Source: Burkholderia pyrrocinia (GTDB lineage: Bacteria > Pseudomonadota > Gammaproteobacteria > Burkholderiales > Burkholderiaceae). Taken from it: DNA of 64,000 nucleotides. Positions 16,581 through 25,056 of the stretch are shown here, one piece after another (the first letter of the stretch is position 1; each line of letters starts with the position of its first letter). Made by a program: the position numbers and the translations under genes. The stretch spans positions 310,001 through 374,000 of the forward strand of contig NZ_CP070977.1 of NCBI RefSeq assembly GCF_018417535.1, given 5' to 3'. The notes under the pieces were generated by a model. The model ran no database searches and was not told where the DNA came from. It saw only the letters and a program-made list of their open reading frames with translations.

Positions 16581-18473
16581 TTACGCCGCGCGCTCGCGCA
16601 GCAGGTGCGCGACGATGCGGTCCGCCGCTTGTTCCGGCGACTCGGCCACCGTGTCGACGCGCAGCTCGGGCTGCGCGGGCGGCTCGTACGGCGAGTCGAT
16701 GCCCGTGAAGTGCTTCAGCTCGCCGCGCCGCGCCTTCTTGTACAGGCCCTTCGGATCGCGTTCCTCGGCGACCGCGAGCGGCGTGTCGACGAACACTTCG
16801 ACGAACTCGTCGGGGCCGACCAGCGCGCGCGCCATGTCGCGCTCCGCACGGAACGGCGAGATGAACGACACGAGCGTGATGAGCCCCGCGTCGAGCATCA
16901 GCCGCGCCACTTCGGCGACGCGCCGGATGTTCTCCACGCGATCGGCCTCGGTGAAGCCGAGATCGCGATTGAGCCCGTGCCGCACGTTGTCGCCGTCGAG
17001 CAGGTACGTGTGCCTGCCGAGCGCATGCAGCCGCTTTTCGACGAGGTTCGCGATCGTCGATTTGCCGGCGCCCGACAGCCCGGTCAGCCACACGATGCGC
17101 GGCGTCTGCGCCTTCTGCACCGCGCGCGCGTCGCGATCGACGTCGACGGCCTGCCAGTGCACGTTGTGCGCGCGGCGCAGCGCGAAGTGCAGCATCCCGG
17201 CACCGACCGTGTCGTTGGTGAAGCGGTCGATCACGATGAAGCCGCCGGTATGGCGGTTCCGGTCGTACGGATCGAACGCGACGGGCCGGTCGAAGCTCAG
17301 GTTGCACACGCCGATCTCGTTGAGCGCGAGCGTGCGCGCGGCGAGATGCTCGCGCGTGTTCACGTCGATCTTGTACTTCGGCGTCGCGCAGGACGCGCCG
17401 ACCGTCTGCGTGCCGAGTTTCACGAGATACGGCCGGCCGGGCAGCAGCGGCTCGTCGTGCATCCACACGATGGTCGCCTCGAACTGGTCGGCCACTTCCG
17501 GCGGCGCGTCCGCGCGCGCGATCAGGTCGCCGCGGCTGACGTCGATCTCGTCGGCGAGCGTGAGCGTCACAGCGTCGCCGGCGCGCGCGATGTCGCTTTC
17601 GCCGCGCTGCGTGATCACCGACGCCACACGGCTCTCCTTGCCGGACGGCAGCACGCGCACGCGCTCGCCGACACGGATCTCGCCCGATGCGATGCTGCCC
17701 GCGTAGCCGCGGAAGTTCAGGTGCGGGCGGTTGACCCACTGCACGGGCAGCCGGAACGGCTCGTCGCGCGTCACACGCGCGGCGAGCGGCAGGCGGTCGA
17801 GATGCTGCATCAGCGTCGGGCCCGCGTACCACGGCATCTGCGCGCTCGGCACGATCACGTTGTCGCCGCGCAGCGCCGACATCGGGATGCTGACGATCTC
17901 CGCCAGCCCGAGCTCGGCCGCGAACGCGCGATAGTCGGCATCGATGCGCTCGAACACGGCCTGGTCGTAGTCGACGAGATCCATCTTGTTGATCGCGAGC
18001 ACGACGCGCTTGATGCCGATCAGCGCGACGAGATGGCTGTGGCGGCGCGTCTGCGTGAGCACGCCCTTGCGCGCGTCGATCAGGATCACCGCGAGATCGG
18101 CGGTCGATGCGCCGGTGATCATGTTGCGCGTGTACTGTTCGTGGCCGGGCGTATCGGCGACGATGAACTTGCGTCGCGCGGTCGCGAAGAAGCGGTATGC
18201 GACGTCGATCGTGATCCCTTGCTCGCGCTCGGCCGACAGGCCGTCGACGAGCAGCGCGAAATCGAGTTCGCCGCCCTGCGTGCCGACCTTCTTCGAATCG
18301 GCCTCGAGCTGCGTGAGCTGGTCGTCGAACAGCATGTTCGATTCGTAGAGCAGGCGGCCGATCAGCGTGCTCTTGCCGTCGTCGACGCTGCCGCACGTGA
18401 TGAAGCGCAGCAGGTCCCTGGTTTGCGCGTCGTCGTCGGCGCGCGCGTCGGGAGCGGTGAGTACGTGTGCCAT
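16581..18473 (-). CDS. cysNC: Fused sulfate adenylyltransferase large subunit / APS kinase
   Basis: A 630-residue bifunctional enzyme. The N-terminal part (about 1-430) is the CysN GTPase, with P-loop [10 protein letters not shown] (about residues 28-37), [12 protein letters not shown] and NKMDLVDY. It drives formation of adenylylsulfate (APS) with CysD. The C-terminal part (about 440-630) is APS kinase, with P-loop [19 protein letters not shown] and the FISPFRAER motif carrying the active-site serine. The product is PAPS, the sulfate donor for sulfotransferases. The start at 18473 overlaps the cysD stop by one base (TGATG). Presence of the kinase half and a sulfotransferase on the divergent strand argues for a role in sulfation rather than only cysteine synthesis. 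Confidence 0.95.
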   Translation of the reverse strand: MAHVLTAPDARADDDAQTRDLLRFITCGSVDDGKSTLIGRLLYESNMLFDDQLTQLEADSKKVGTQGGELDFALLVDGLSAEREQGITIDVAYRFFATARRKFIVADTPGHEQYTRNMITGASTADLAVILIDARKGVLTQTRRHSHLVALIGIKRVVLAINKMDLVDYDQAVFERIDADYRAFAAELGLAEIVSIPMSALRGDNVIVPSAQMPWYAGPTLMQHLDRLPLAARVTRDEPFRLPVQWVNRPHLNFRGYAGSIASGEIRVGERVRVLPSGKESRVASVITQRGESDIARAGDAVTLTLADEIDVSRGDLIARADAPPEVADQFEATIVWMHDEPLLPGRPYLVKLGTQTVGASCATPKYKIDVNTREHLAARTLALNEIGVCNLSFDRPVAFDPYDRNRHTGGFIVIDRFTNDTVGAGMLHFALRRAHNVHWQAVDVDRDARAVQKAQTPRIVWLTGLSGAGKSTIANLVEKRLHALGRHTYLLDGDNVRHGLNRDLGFTEADRVENIRRVAEVARLMLDAGLITLVSFISPFRAERDMARALVGPDEFVEVFVDTPLAVAEERDPKGLYKKARRGELKHFTGIDSPYEPPAQPELRVDTVAESPEQAADRIVAHLLRERAA

Positions 18474-19369
18474 CAGAAATATCCCTCCTGTTTCTTCTTT
18501 TCCATCGAGCCGGCCGAATCGCTGTCGATCAGGCGCCCCTGGCGCTCGGACGTGCGCGTCTCGCGCATCTCCTGCAGGACGTCGTCGAGCGTCGTCGCAT
18601 CGCTGTCGATCGCACCCGTCAGCGGATAACAGCCGAGCGTGCGAAAGCGCACCTTGCGCATCCGCGGCACTTCGCCTTCGCGCAATGGCAAACGTTCGTC
18701 GTCGACCATGATCAGCGCGCCGTCGCGTTCGACGACAGGGCGTTCCTTCGCGAAGTAGAGCGGCACGATCGGGATGTCGTGAAGCTGGATGTACTGCCAG
18801 ATGTCGAGTTCGGTCCAGTTCGAGATCGGGAACACGCGCAGGCTTTCGCCTTTGCGCTTGCGCGCGTTGTACAGCGACCAGAGTTCGGGACGCTGGCGCT
18901 TCGGGTCCCAGCGGTGCTGTTCGGAGCGCAGCGACACGATGCGTTCCTTCGCGCGCGATTTCTCCTCGTCGCGGCGCGCGCCGCCGAACGCGGCGTCGAA
19001 GCCGTAGTGATCGAGCGCCTGCTTGAGCCCCTGCGTCTTCCACACGTCGGTGTGCACGGCCGAGCCGTGCGTGAACGGATTGACGTAGTTCGCGACGCCT
19101 TCGGGGTTGATGTGCACGCGCAGGTCGAGGCCGAGGCGCTCGGCCGTCTCGTCGCGAAACGCGATCATCTCGCGGAATTTCCACGTCGTATCGACGTGCA
19201 GCAGCGGAAAGGGCGGCTTCGCCGGGTAGAACGCCTTCATCGCGAGATGCAGCATGACCGAGCTGTCCTTGCCGATCGAATACAGCATCACCGGGTTCTC
19301 GCTCTCCGCGACCACCTCGCGCATGATGTGGATGCTTTCGGCCTCCAGCCGCTCCAAGTGGGTCAACAT
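18473..19369 (-). CDS. cysD: Sulfate adenylyltransferase small subunit
   Basis: A 298-residue ATP sulfurylase subunit of the PAPS-reductase-like superfamily. The PP-loop motif is [13 protein letters not shown] (about residues 31-43). Other family markers are the [15 protein letters not shown] segment (about residues 110-124), EYFAKERP-like [11 protein letters not shown] and the ending [11 protein letters not shown]. With CysN it makes APS from sulfate and ATP. It is the first gene of the minus-strand operon, and its start lies 90 bases from the inner edge of the 19460-19528 inverted repeat. The start follows a GGAGACGAACG sequence. Confidence 0.95.
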   Translation of the reverse strand: MLTHLERLEAESIHIMREVVAESENPVMLYSIGKDSSVMLHLAMKAFYPAKPPFPLLHVDTTWKFREMIAFRDETAERLGLDLRVHINPEGVANYVNPFTHGSAVHTDVWKTQGLKQALDHYGFDAAFGGARRDEEKSRAKERIVSLRSEQHRWDPKRQRPELWSLYNARKRKGESLRVFPISNWTELDIWQYIQLHDIPIVPLYFAKERPVVERDGALIMVDDERLPLREGEVPRMRKVRFRTLGCYPLTGAIDSDATTLDDVLQEMRETRTSERQGRLIDSDSAGSMEKKKQEGYF

Positions 19370-19459
19370 CGTTCGTCTCCTTGTTTCATGCCGGCGCCGC
19401 GCGACATGTGCGGCGTTTCGTGCATGACGCCAACGGTATCGAGCAGGGGGCGTACTGCT

Positions 19460-19528
19460 CTTCGTCCGGGTGGACTAAGAGGCGACCTGGCGGCACAGCG
19501 GATCTTTCCTTAGTCCACCCGGACGAAG
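19460..19528. promoter_or_regulatory. Perfect 20-bp inverted repeat between cysD and the sulfotransferase operon
   Basis: CTTCGTCCGGGTGGACTAAG (19460-19479) and its exact reverse complement (19509-19528) are separated by 29 bases. Each 20-bp arm is itself close to a palindrome of form CTTMGTCC-N4-GGACKAAG, the size and symmetry of a LuxR-type binding box. The two boxes are 49 bp apart centre to centre. Each is positioned towards one of the two divergent genes, cysD and the DUF1214 gene, so a dimeric regulator could control both operons together. Confidence 0.75.
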
Positions 19529-19583
19529 TGGCGCGCGACGCAGGCGCTTAAGGTGAGCGCTCGACCATCGGCGGAGACGACAC

Positions 19584-20693
19584 ATGACGGACGACACACG
19601 TGCCACGCAATTGCTTTCGGGCCAGACCTGGGCCGATTTCTGCGACACCCTGAAACGCAGCGGACAACAGATCCTGCGCGCCGACGCGCCGGACGATCCG
19701 CTGACGCGCGCGGAAGGGTTCCGCTACCTGAGCCGGCTGATGCGCATCGCGCTGGAAATGCACGTCGAATTCGCGGACGGCGCATGGCCGGGCTTCTTCT
19801 CGCCGTCGCACGAGACCGCGAAGATCGGCGCCGACAATCCCGACAACCTGTACCAGTACGCACGCCTCGACGGCCGCTGCGAATACCGCGTGACGGGGCG
19901 GCGCGGCACGGTCGCGTACTTGAGCTTCGGCACGCAGAAGGGCGGCTACGAGACCGACGGCAAGATGCTGCAGACGGGCTTTCTCGATGCGAAGCAGCTC
20001 GCGCTCGCGCCGGACGGCAGCTTCGAGATCGTGCTGAGCGAAACGCCGCGCGCGGGCAACTGGGTGCGCATGGAGCCCGGCACCAACGCGCTGCTGGTGC
20101 GCCAGACCTTCCTCGACCGGCGTGCGGAGACGCCCGCGCAACTGAAGATCGAGCGTATCGGCGCCGAGGATCGGCCGGCGCCGCTCGACCCGGTCGTGCT
20201 GCAGGGTGGCCTCACGCGCGCCGCGCAGTTCGTCGAGCAGACGTCGAAGCTGTTCGCCGACTGGGCCGCGAGCTACCGGTCGCACGTGAACGCGCTGCCG
20301 CCCGCCGACCAAGCGCTGTGCCAGTCGGTCGGCGGCGACCCGAACATCTACTACTACCACTCGAGCTGGTCGCTGGCCGACGACGAAGCGCTCGTGATCG
20401 ACGTCGACACGATGCCCGACTGCGATTTCTGGAACGTACAGCTCAACAACTACTGGATGGAGTCGCTCGACTACCGGCACTTCGACGTCTGCGTGAACAA
20501 GCACAGCGCGCGGCTGAATGCCGACGGCGGCGTGACGGTGGTCGTCGCGGCAGCACGGCCGGGCGATGCGAACTGGCTCGATACGGCCGGGCACCGGGCG
20601 GGCACGATCTGCTGGCGCTGGGTCGGCGCCGCGCGACCCGTGCATCCGCGCACGCGCGTCGTCAAGCTCGCCACGCTGAAGGAGGCTGCATGA
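19584..20693 (+). CDS. DUF1214 domain protein
   Basis: A 369-residue soluble-looking protein. The C-terminal third resembles DUF1214: the region around DPNIYYYHSSWSLADDEALV, then DCDFWNVQLNNYWMESLDY, and an ending in basic and hydrophobic strands. The function of this domain is unknown. Here it heads an operon whose next gene, a sulfotransferase, overlaps it by 4 bases (ATGA). That implies stoichiometric expression and possibly a shared substrate. No signal peptide is evident. Start at ATG 19584 follows GGCGGAGACGAC. Confidence 0.8.
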   Translation: MTDDTRATQLLSGQTWADFCDTLKRSGQQILRADAPDDPLTRAEGFRYLSRLMRIALEMHVEFADGAWPGFFSPSHETAKIGADNPDNLYQYARLDGRCEYRVTGRRGTVAYLSFGTQKGGYETDGKMLQTGFLDAKQLALAPDGSFEIVLSETPRAGNWVRMEPGTNALLVRQTFLDRRAETPAQLKIERIGAEDRPAPLDPVVLQGGLTRAAQFVEQTSKLFADWAASYRSHVNALPPADQALCQSVGGDPNIYYYHSSWSLADDEALVIDVDTMPDCDFWNVQLNNYWMESLDYRHFDVCVNKHSARLNADGGVTVVVAAARPGDANWLDTAGHRAGTICWRWVGAARPVHPRTRVVKLATLKEAA

Positions 20694-21883
20694 ACGCGCC
20701 GCTCGACCGGATCCGCACGCTGCTCGCCGCGGACGGGCTGATCGCCGAGGCCGTGTCGCGCACGGGCGGGCTCACCGCGTTCGGCGACGGGCCGTATCGC
20801 GAGGCGCTCGACGTGATGTGCGCGTCGCTGATCGACGAAGCGAGGCTGTCCGCGCGCGGCGCGGAGATGATGCGCGAGAAGCTCGTCGGCCAGCTCGTGA
20901 ACCGGCTCGTCGTCGAGGATTACTTCCGGCGTCATCCGGAGATCGCGGACATTGCGATCGACGATCCGCTCGTGATCGTCGGCCTGCCGCGCACGGGCAC
21001 GACGCTGCTGCAGCGGCTGCTGGCCGTCGACCGGCGCTTTCATTCGGCGGCGTGGTGGGAGACGCGCTATCCGGCGCCGCTCGCCGGCGAGACGCTCGAC
21101 GCGCCGACCGTGCGCATCGCGCGTGCGCAGGCCGAGGTCGCGACGATGATCGACTGCATCCCGCAGATCCTGGCGATCCATCCGCTCGACGCGATGCTCG
21201 CCGACGAGGAGTTCATGCTGATGGAGCACTCGTTCGTGTGCGCGATGGATTCGTACGCGAACGTGCCGTGCTATACGGCGTGGCTCGCGCAGCAGGATCT
21301 CACGCCGGTCTACACGTACCTGAAGCGGATGCTGCAGTTCCTGCAGTGGCAGAAGGCGCGGCGCGGCGTTGCGCCGGCCGAGCGCTGGCTGCTGAAGACG
21401 CCGCAGCACCTGCATGCGCTCGACGTGCTGTGCCGCGTGTTTCCGCGTGCGCGGGTCGTGCTCACGCACCGCGACCCGGCGCAGACGATTCCGTCGATGG
21501 CGAGCATGGCGCACACGCTGTGGCAGATGTATGCGGACGACCCGGATCCGCTCGCCGTCGGCGCGCAGTGGAACGCGGGGATGGCGCGTGCGATAGGCGC
21601 GGCGATGGCCGCGCGCGACGCGCTGCCGGCCGACCGGTTCCTCGACGTGCGTTTCGAGGACACCGTAGCGAATCCGCTCGGCGTTGCGCAAGCCGTGTAC
21701 CGCTTCGCCGGCATGTCGCTCGATGCGCGGCAGCGTGCGGCGATGACGGACTGGATGGCGCGCAACGGCCGCGACAAGCGCGCCGCGCACGACTATTCGA
21801 TCGCGCGCTTCGGCTTCACCGATGCGCAGCTCGCGCGCGACTTCGCCGCGTATCGCACGCGGCACCTGCGGGCGGCCGGTTGA
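20690..21883 (+). CDS. PAPS-dependent sulfotransferase family protein
   Basis: A 397-residue protein of the Sulfotransfer_3 type. The 5'-phosphosulfate-binding loop is VGLPRTGTTLLQRLL (about residues 99-113). The 3'-phosphate-binding region is RVVLTHRDPAQTIPSMASM (about residues 257-275), in which the Arg and Ser are the usual PAPS contacts. WLLKTPQHL precedes it, as in family members. It moves a sulfo group from PAPS onto a hydroxyl of a small molecule; the acceptor is unknown. The start follows AAGGAGGCTGC and overlaps the DUF1214 stop. The adjacent cysD-cysNC operon makes its co-substrate. Confidence 0.9.
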   Translation: MNAPLDRIRTLLAADGLIAEAVSRTGGLTAFGDGPYREALDVMCASLIDEARLSARGAEMMREKLVGQLVNRLVVEDYFRRHPEIADIAIDDPLVIVGLPRTGTTLLQRLLAVDRRFHSAAWWETRYPAPLAGETLDAPTVRIARAQAEVATMIDCIPQILAIHPLDAMLADEEFMLMEHSFVCAMDSYANVPCYTAWLAQQDLTPVYTYLKRMLQFLQWQKARRGVAPAERWLLKTPQHLHALDVLCRVFPRARVVLTHRDPAQTIPSMASMAHTLWQMYADDPDPLAVGAQWNAGMARAIGAAMAARDALPADRFLDVRFEDTVANPLGVAQAVYRFAGMSLDARQRAAMTDWMARNGRDKRAAHDYSIARFGFTDAQLARDFAAYRTRHLRAAG

Positions 21884-21924
21884 CGGCCGCACCCGCGACA
21901 CGAACGACAACCAGGAGACAACCC

Positions 21925-22716
21925 ATGTTGCTGAAAGACAAGATCGTCGTGATTTCCGGGATTGGCCCGGGGCTTGGCGTGAAGCTCGCCATCGAGGCCG
22001 CGCGCGAGGGGGCGCGCGGCGTGGTCGTCGCGGCGCGTACGATGGAGAAGCTCGACGACGCCGACGCGCGGATTCGCTCACTCGGCGTCGACTGCGACGT
22101 GCTGAAGGTGAAGACCGACATCACCGATCGCGCGCAATGCCGGCAGCTCGCGACGCAGGCCGTCGAGCGCTTCGGCCGGATCGATGCGCTCGTGAACAGC
22201 GCGTTCGTGCACGGCACGTTTCCAGAGCCGGTCGAGGAAGCCGATCTCGACGGCTGGCGTGCGGTGTTCGACACCAACGTGTTCGGCACGATGGCGCTCA
22301 CGCAGGAGGTCGTGCCGCACATGAAGCGCGAGAAGCGCGGCGCGATCGTGATGATCAACACGCAGGCGACTCGCAAGCCTTTTGCAGGGGAAGGCGGCTA
22401 CGCTGTATCGAAGGGAGCGCTCGCGGTTGCGGCAAAATACCTGGCGCGCGAACTCGGCGTGCACGGCATCCGCGCGAACAGCATCCACATGGGCTGGATG
22501 TGGGGCGTGCCGACGCAGGCGTATTTCCGGCAGGCGGCTGCGGAATACGGGTTGACGGAAGAACAGATCATCGCGCCGATCGCGTCGAACATCGCGCTCG
22601 CGAAGCTGCCGACCGACGACGATTGCGCGCGTGCGGCGCTGTTTCTCGCGTCGGACTACGCGAACGCGGTGACGGGCGCGACGCTCGACGCGAACGGCGG
22701 CGATTTCATGCCCTGA
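21925..22716 (+). CDS. Short-chain dehydrogenase/reductase (SDR)
   Basis: A 263-residue classical SDR. The nucleotide-binding motif is SGIGPGLG (about residues 10-17), followed by VNSAF in place of the usual NNAG segment (about residues 90-94). The catalytic YAVSK lies at about residues 154-158. The residue 13 before the catalytic Tyr is Thr rather than the usual Ser (within MINTQATRKPF). It lies 41 bases after the sulfotransferase with a good AGGAGA ribosome-binding site, so it probably oxidises or reduces an alcohol/ketone on the molecule that is sulfated. The substrate is unknown. Confidence 0.88.
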   Translation: MLLKDKIVVISGIGPGLGVKLAIEAAREGARGVVVAARTMEKLDDADARIRSLGVDCDVLKVKTDITDRAQCRQLATQAVERFGRIDALVNSAFVHGTFPEPVEEADLDGWRAVFDTNVFGTMALTQEVVPHMKREKRGAIVMINTQATRKPFAGEGGYAVSKGALAVAAKYLARELGVHGIRANSIHMGWMWGVPTQAYFRQAAAEYGLTEEQIIAPIASNIALAKLPTDDDCARAALFLASDYANAVTGATLDANGGDFMP

Positions 22717-22733
22717 CGATGGAGCAAAGGATC

Positions 22734-23714
22734 ATGCAGGACAACCATGACGCGCGGCATTTCTTTGCGTTCAACGGCGACGCGGACGGCCTGTGCGCGC
22801 TTCAGCAACTGCGGCTCGCGGAAGGCGTGCGCGGCACGCTCGTGACCGGCGTGAAACGCGATATCAAGCTGCTCGAGCGGATCGATGCACGTGCGGGCGA
22901 CATCGTGACCGTCCTCGACGTATCGCACGACCAGAACCGCGACGCGTGCGCACGGCTGCTGCGCGAAGGCGCGACGGTCCGCTATTTCGACCACCACTTC
23001 GCGGGCGAGCTGCCCGACGATCCGCGCTTCGACGCGCATATCGACACGGCGGCCGACGTCTGCACGAGCGCGCTCGTGAACCGCTATCTCGGCGGCCGGT
23101 ACGTGCGCTGGGCGATCGTCGCGGCATTCGGCGACGAATTGCCGGCACTTGGCAACGCACTTGCGCGCGAGCACGGGATCGACGAGGCCGGGCGCTGCAC
23201 GCTCGCGGAACTCGGGCTCTACCTGAACTACAACGCGTACGGCGATTGCGTCGGCGATCTGCACTTCGATCCGGCGGTGCTCGCCGACGCGATGCTGCCG
23301 TGCGTCGATCCGCTCGATTTCGTGCGCGAGACCGCCGTGTTTGCCGCGCTGCGCGACGGCTACCGCGACGACATGGCGCGCGCGTGCGCGCTCGCGCCGC
23401 TGCGCGAGGTGCCGGGCGCGACGCTGGTGCGGATGCCCGATCAACCGTGGGCGCGGCGTGCGACGGGGATGCTCGCGAACGAGCGGATGCGCAACGCGCC
23501 GCATGCTGCGCTCGCGGTGCTGTCGCCGCGCGCCGACGGCGGGCTCGTCGTCAGCGTGCGCGTGCCCGACGGGCGGCCGCTCGGCGCCGACGAGTTCTGC
23601 CGCGGCTTTGCGACCGGTGGCGGGCGCAAGCGCGCGGGCGGCATCAACCATCTGCCGGAAACCGAGTTCGACGCGTTCGCCGAGCGATTCGAAGCGGCGT
23701 TCCGGCTCGATTGA
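22734..23714 (+). CDS. DHH-type phosphoesterase family protein
   Basis: A 326-residue soluble protein with DHH-phosphoesterase motifs. FNGDADGLCALQQL lies near the N-terminus (about residues 11-24). VLDVSHDQN follows, and the signature YFDHHFAG occurs at about residues 84-91. A C-terminal glycine-rich motif FATGGGRKRAGG (about residues 295-306) matches the DHHA1 substrate-binding loop. Such enzymes hydrolyse phosphodiester or phosphomonoester bonds, including pAp (3'-phosphoadenosine 5'-phosphate) and short nucleotides. pAp is the by-product of PAPS-dependent sulfation, so a role in clearing it is an attractive inference. ATG 22734 with AAAGG upstream is preferred over ATG 22719. Confidence 0.8.
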   Translation: MQDNHDARHFFAFNGDADGLCALQQLRLAEGVRGTLVTGVKRDIKLLERIDARAGDIVTVLDVSHDQNRDACARLLREGATVRYFDHHFAGELPDDPRFDAHIDTAADVCTSALVNRYLGGRYVRWAIVAAFGDELPALGNALAREHGIDEAGRCTLAELGLYLNYNAYGDCVGDLHFDPAVLADAMLPCVDPLDFVRETAVFAALRDGYRDDMARACALAPLREVPGATLVRMPDQPWARRATGMLANERMRNAPHAALAVLSPRADGGLVVSVRVPDGRPLGADEFCRGFATGGGRKRAGGINHLPETEFDAFAERFEAAFRLD

Positions 23715-23770
23715 CGCAGCGATGGCGACGCGCGCGCCGTGCAGCAATCGCACGGCGCGTGTCGTGGCCA

Positions 23771-23824
23771 GATCAACCGGATCAACCGGATCAACCGGAT
23801 CAACCGGATCAACCGGATCAGCCG
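23771..23824. repeat. Six tandem copies of a 9-bp unit
   Basis: Five exact GATCAACCG units and a sixth GATCAGCCG run end to end. They lie between the convergent DHH and SnoaL-like genes, and the last copy reaches into the stop codon and last codons of the SnoaL-like gene. A 9-bp period keeps reading frame. Likely a variable-number tandem repeat. Confidence 0.95.
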
Positions 23825-24270
23825 GTCGCGCCCGCGAGCGCGGCCGGCACGTTGTGGCTGTAGCAGCGCTCCTCGACGCGCTCGGCGATGCGCCAGCCCT
23901 GCGCGGTCCGCACGAACCGGTCGACGTACCACAGCCCGAGAAACATCACCTGTGTGCCGCCGTCGGGCAGCGCGACTTCCATCGGATTGAAGCAGATCGT
24001 GCGGCCGCGCGCGGTGTCGCCGTCGAGCCGGATCGACAGGTTGCCGACCATGTGCTGGTACTGCGGAAACTGCGGCAGCACGGCGCGCAGCCACGCCTTC
24101 ACGTCCGGATAACCGCCGGCGATGCCGCCCATCGCGCGATAGTCGATCGCCGCGTCGGGTGTGAACACCGCATCGAGCGCGTCGAAGTCTCGCATGTCGA
24201 TCGCGTTCGAATACGCGACGATCAGTTCGCGGATGTCGTGATGGTCGGACAGTGTTTGCAGATCGGGCAT
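23818..24270 (-). CDS. SnoaL-like / NTF2-fold protein
   Basis: A 150-residue protein of the cone-shaped NTF2-like fold. Typical pattern: an N-terminal helix IRELIVAYSNAIDMRDFDAL, then FTPDAAIDYRAMGG, and beta strands ending in GWRIAERVEERCY. Members include SnoaL polyketide cyclases, ring-hydroxylating dioxygenase beta-like proteins and small isomerases/dehydratases such as ketosteroid isomerase. The Tyr and Asp pattern is suggestive of a catalytic pocket but not decisive. Start at 24270 follows CCGGGAGCGGCGA. It lies 13 bases after the SRPBCC gene on the same strand, so the two form an operon. Confidence 0.82.
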   Translation of the reverse strand: MPDLQTLSDHHDIRELIVAYSNAIDMRDFDALDAVFTPDAAIDYRAMGGIAGGYPDVKAWLRAVLPQFPQYQHMVGNLSIRLDGDTARGRTICFNPMEVALPDGGTQVMFLGLWYVDRFVRTAQGWRIAERVEERCYSHNVPAALAGATG

Positions 24271-24283
24271 TCGCCGCTCCCGG

Positions 24284-24763
24284 TCACGCACTGTTGCGCC
24301 GGCGTGCCGCATGCAGCGCTTCGGCGCGCTGCTTCACGTCGCGCGCACACTGGTCGAAGCCCTGTTTCACCCACGCGCCGTGGTTCTGCATGATCGTGTC
24401 CGCATTGACGCCGAGGAACTGGTCGGTCGTGAAGTAACGGCAGCGTTCCGGGCCGTTCGCGTCGATGTACTGGTCGCGGCGCGCGGCGTCCCTGTTGTCG
24501 TCGGTCGGGCGCTGCTCCCACGACAGCAGGCGCTCGGGCTCATAGGCGACGAGGATCTCGTTGACGGGAATCACGGTCTCCGTGCCCGGGATGCGAACCT
24601 GCATGTGCACGAAATCGCCGAGCTTGCCGGTCGTTTCGAAGCCGACGCAGAACGTGTTCCATTCGCCGTAGCGCGGGAAGTCGGTCAGCACTTCCCACAC
24701 GACGGAAGCCGGCGCGTCGATGTCGACGGTGATCGAGGTGACGAGATTCGAGGGTTTGGTCAT
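24284..24763 (-). CDS. SRPBCC (START/polyketide cyclase-like) family protein
   Basis: A 159-residue protein with the SRPBCC helix-grip pattern. The opening strand is VTSITVDIDAPASVVWEVLTDFPRYGEWNTF read in pieces: DAPASVVWEVLTDFPRY (about residues 13-29) is the hallmark. Polar beta strands and a long C-terminal helix (about residues 128-150) follow. The fold binds hydrophobic ligands and occurs in aromatase/cyclases and lipid-binding proteins. The start at 24763 (MTKPSNL) is chosen because the upstream extension is Pro/Arg-rich and non-coding in character. A candidate copy of the cysD-promoter operator motif lies 190 bases upstream. Confidence 0.82.
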   Translation of the reverse strand: MTKPSNLVTSITVDIDAPASVVWEVLTDFPRYGEWNTFCVGFETTGKLGDFVHMQVRIPGTETVIPVNEILVAYEPERLLSWEQRPTDDNRDAARRDQYIDANGPERCRYFTTDQFLGVNADTIMQNHGAWVKQGFDQCARDVKQRAEALHAARRRNSA

Positions 24764-24951
24764 GGCGGCGTATCGGGTGAGGCTGCGGCACCCGGGTGGC
24801 CGGGCGCCGCAGCGGTCGGAAGGATTCGCGCCGGCATCGGCCGGCGCGCGTGATGGGTGCGGAGCGGGACGCGCGGTGCCGGTCGCGGTCGGCACGTGCC
24901 GCGCAGCGCGGTGCACCCGACATCGAGCGTAGGCCGGCGGACGCGACGAAG

Positions 24952-24971
24952 AATCGTCGGAACGGACTAAG
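24952..24971 (-). promoter_or_regulatory. Third copy of the CTTMGTCC-N4-GGACKAAG motif
   Basis: AATCGTCGGAACGGACTAAG matches the arm at 19460-19479 at 14 of 20 positions, including the whole GGACTAAG half. It lies in the roughly 290-base gene-poor stretch upstream of the minus-strand SRPBCC-SnoaL operon. Apart from this site I see nothing else notable between 24764 and 25056. Confidence 0.5.
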
Positions 24972-25056
24972 GCGTTTCACCGGGCGCGCGCTCGATGCGC
25001 TGGCCGCATTGCCGAAGCGTCGCTGACGGTCGGCCCGCGCGGCGCGGTTCGCTGCG

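Noticed and set aside
16605..18629. A 674-codon plus-strand frame opposite cysNC
   Set aside because: Composition is Arg/Ala/Val-rich with no recognisable domain, while the minus strand encodes an intact CysN-CysC.
23771..23824. Short regularly spaced repeats considered as a CRISPR array
   Set aside because: The 9-bp units are contiguous with no spacers, and no cas genes are nearby.
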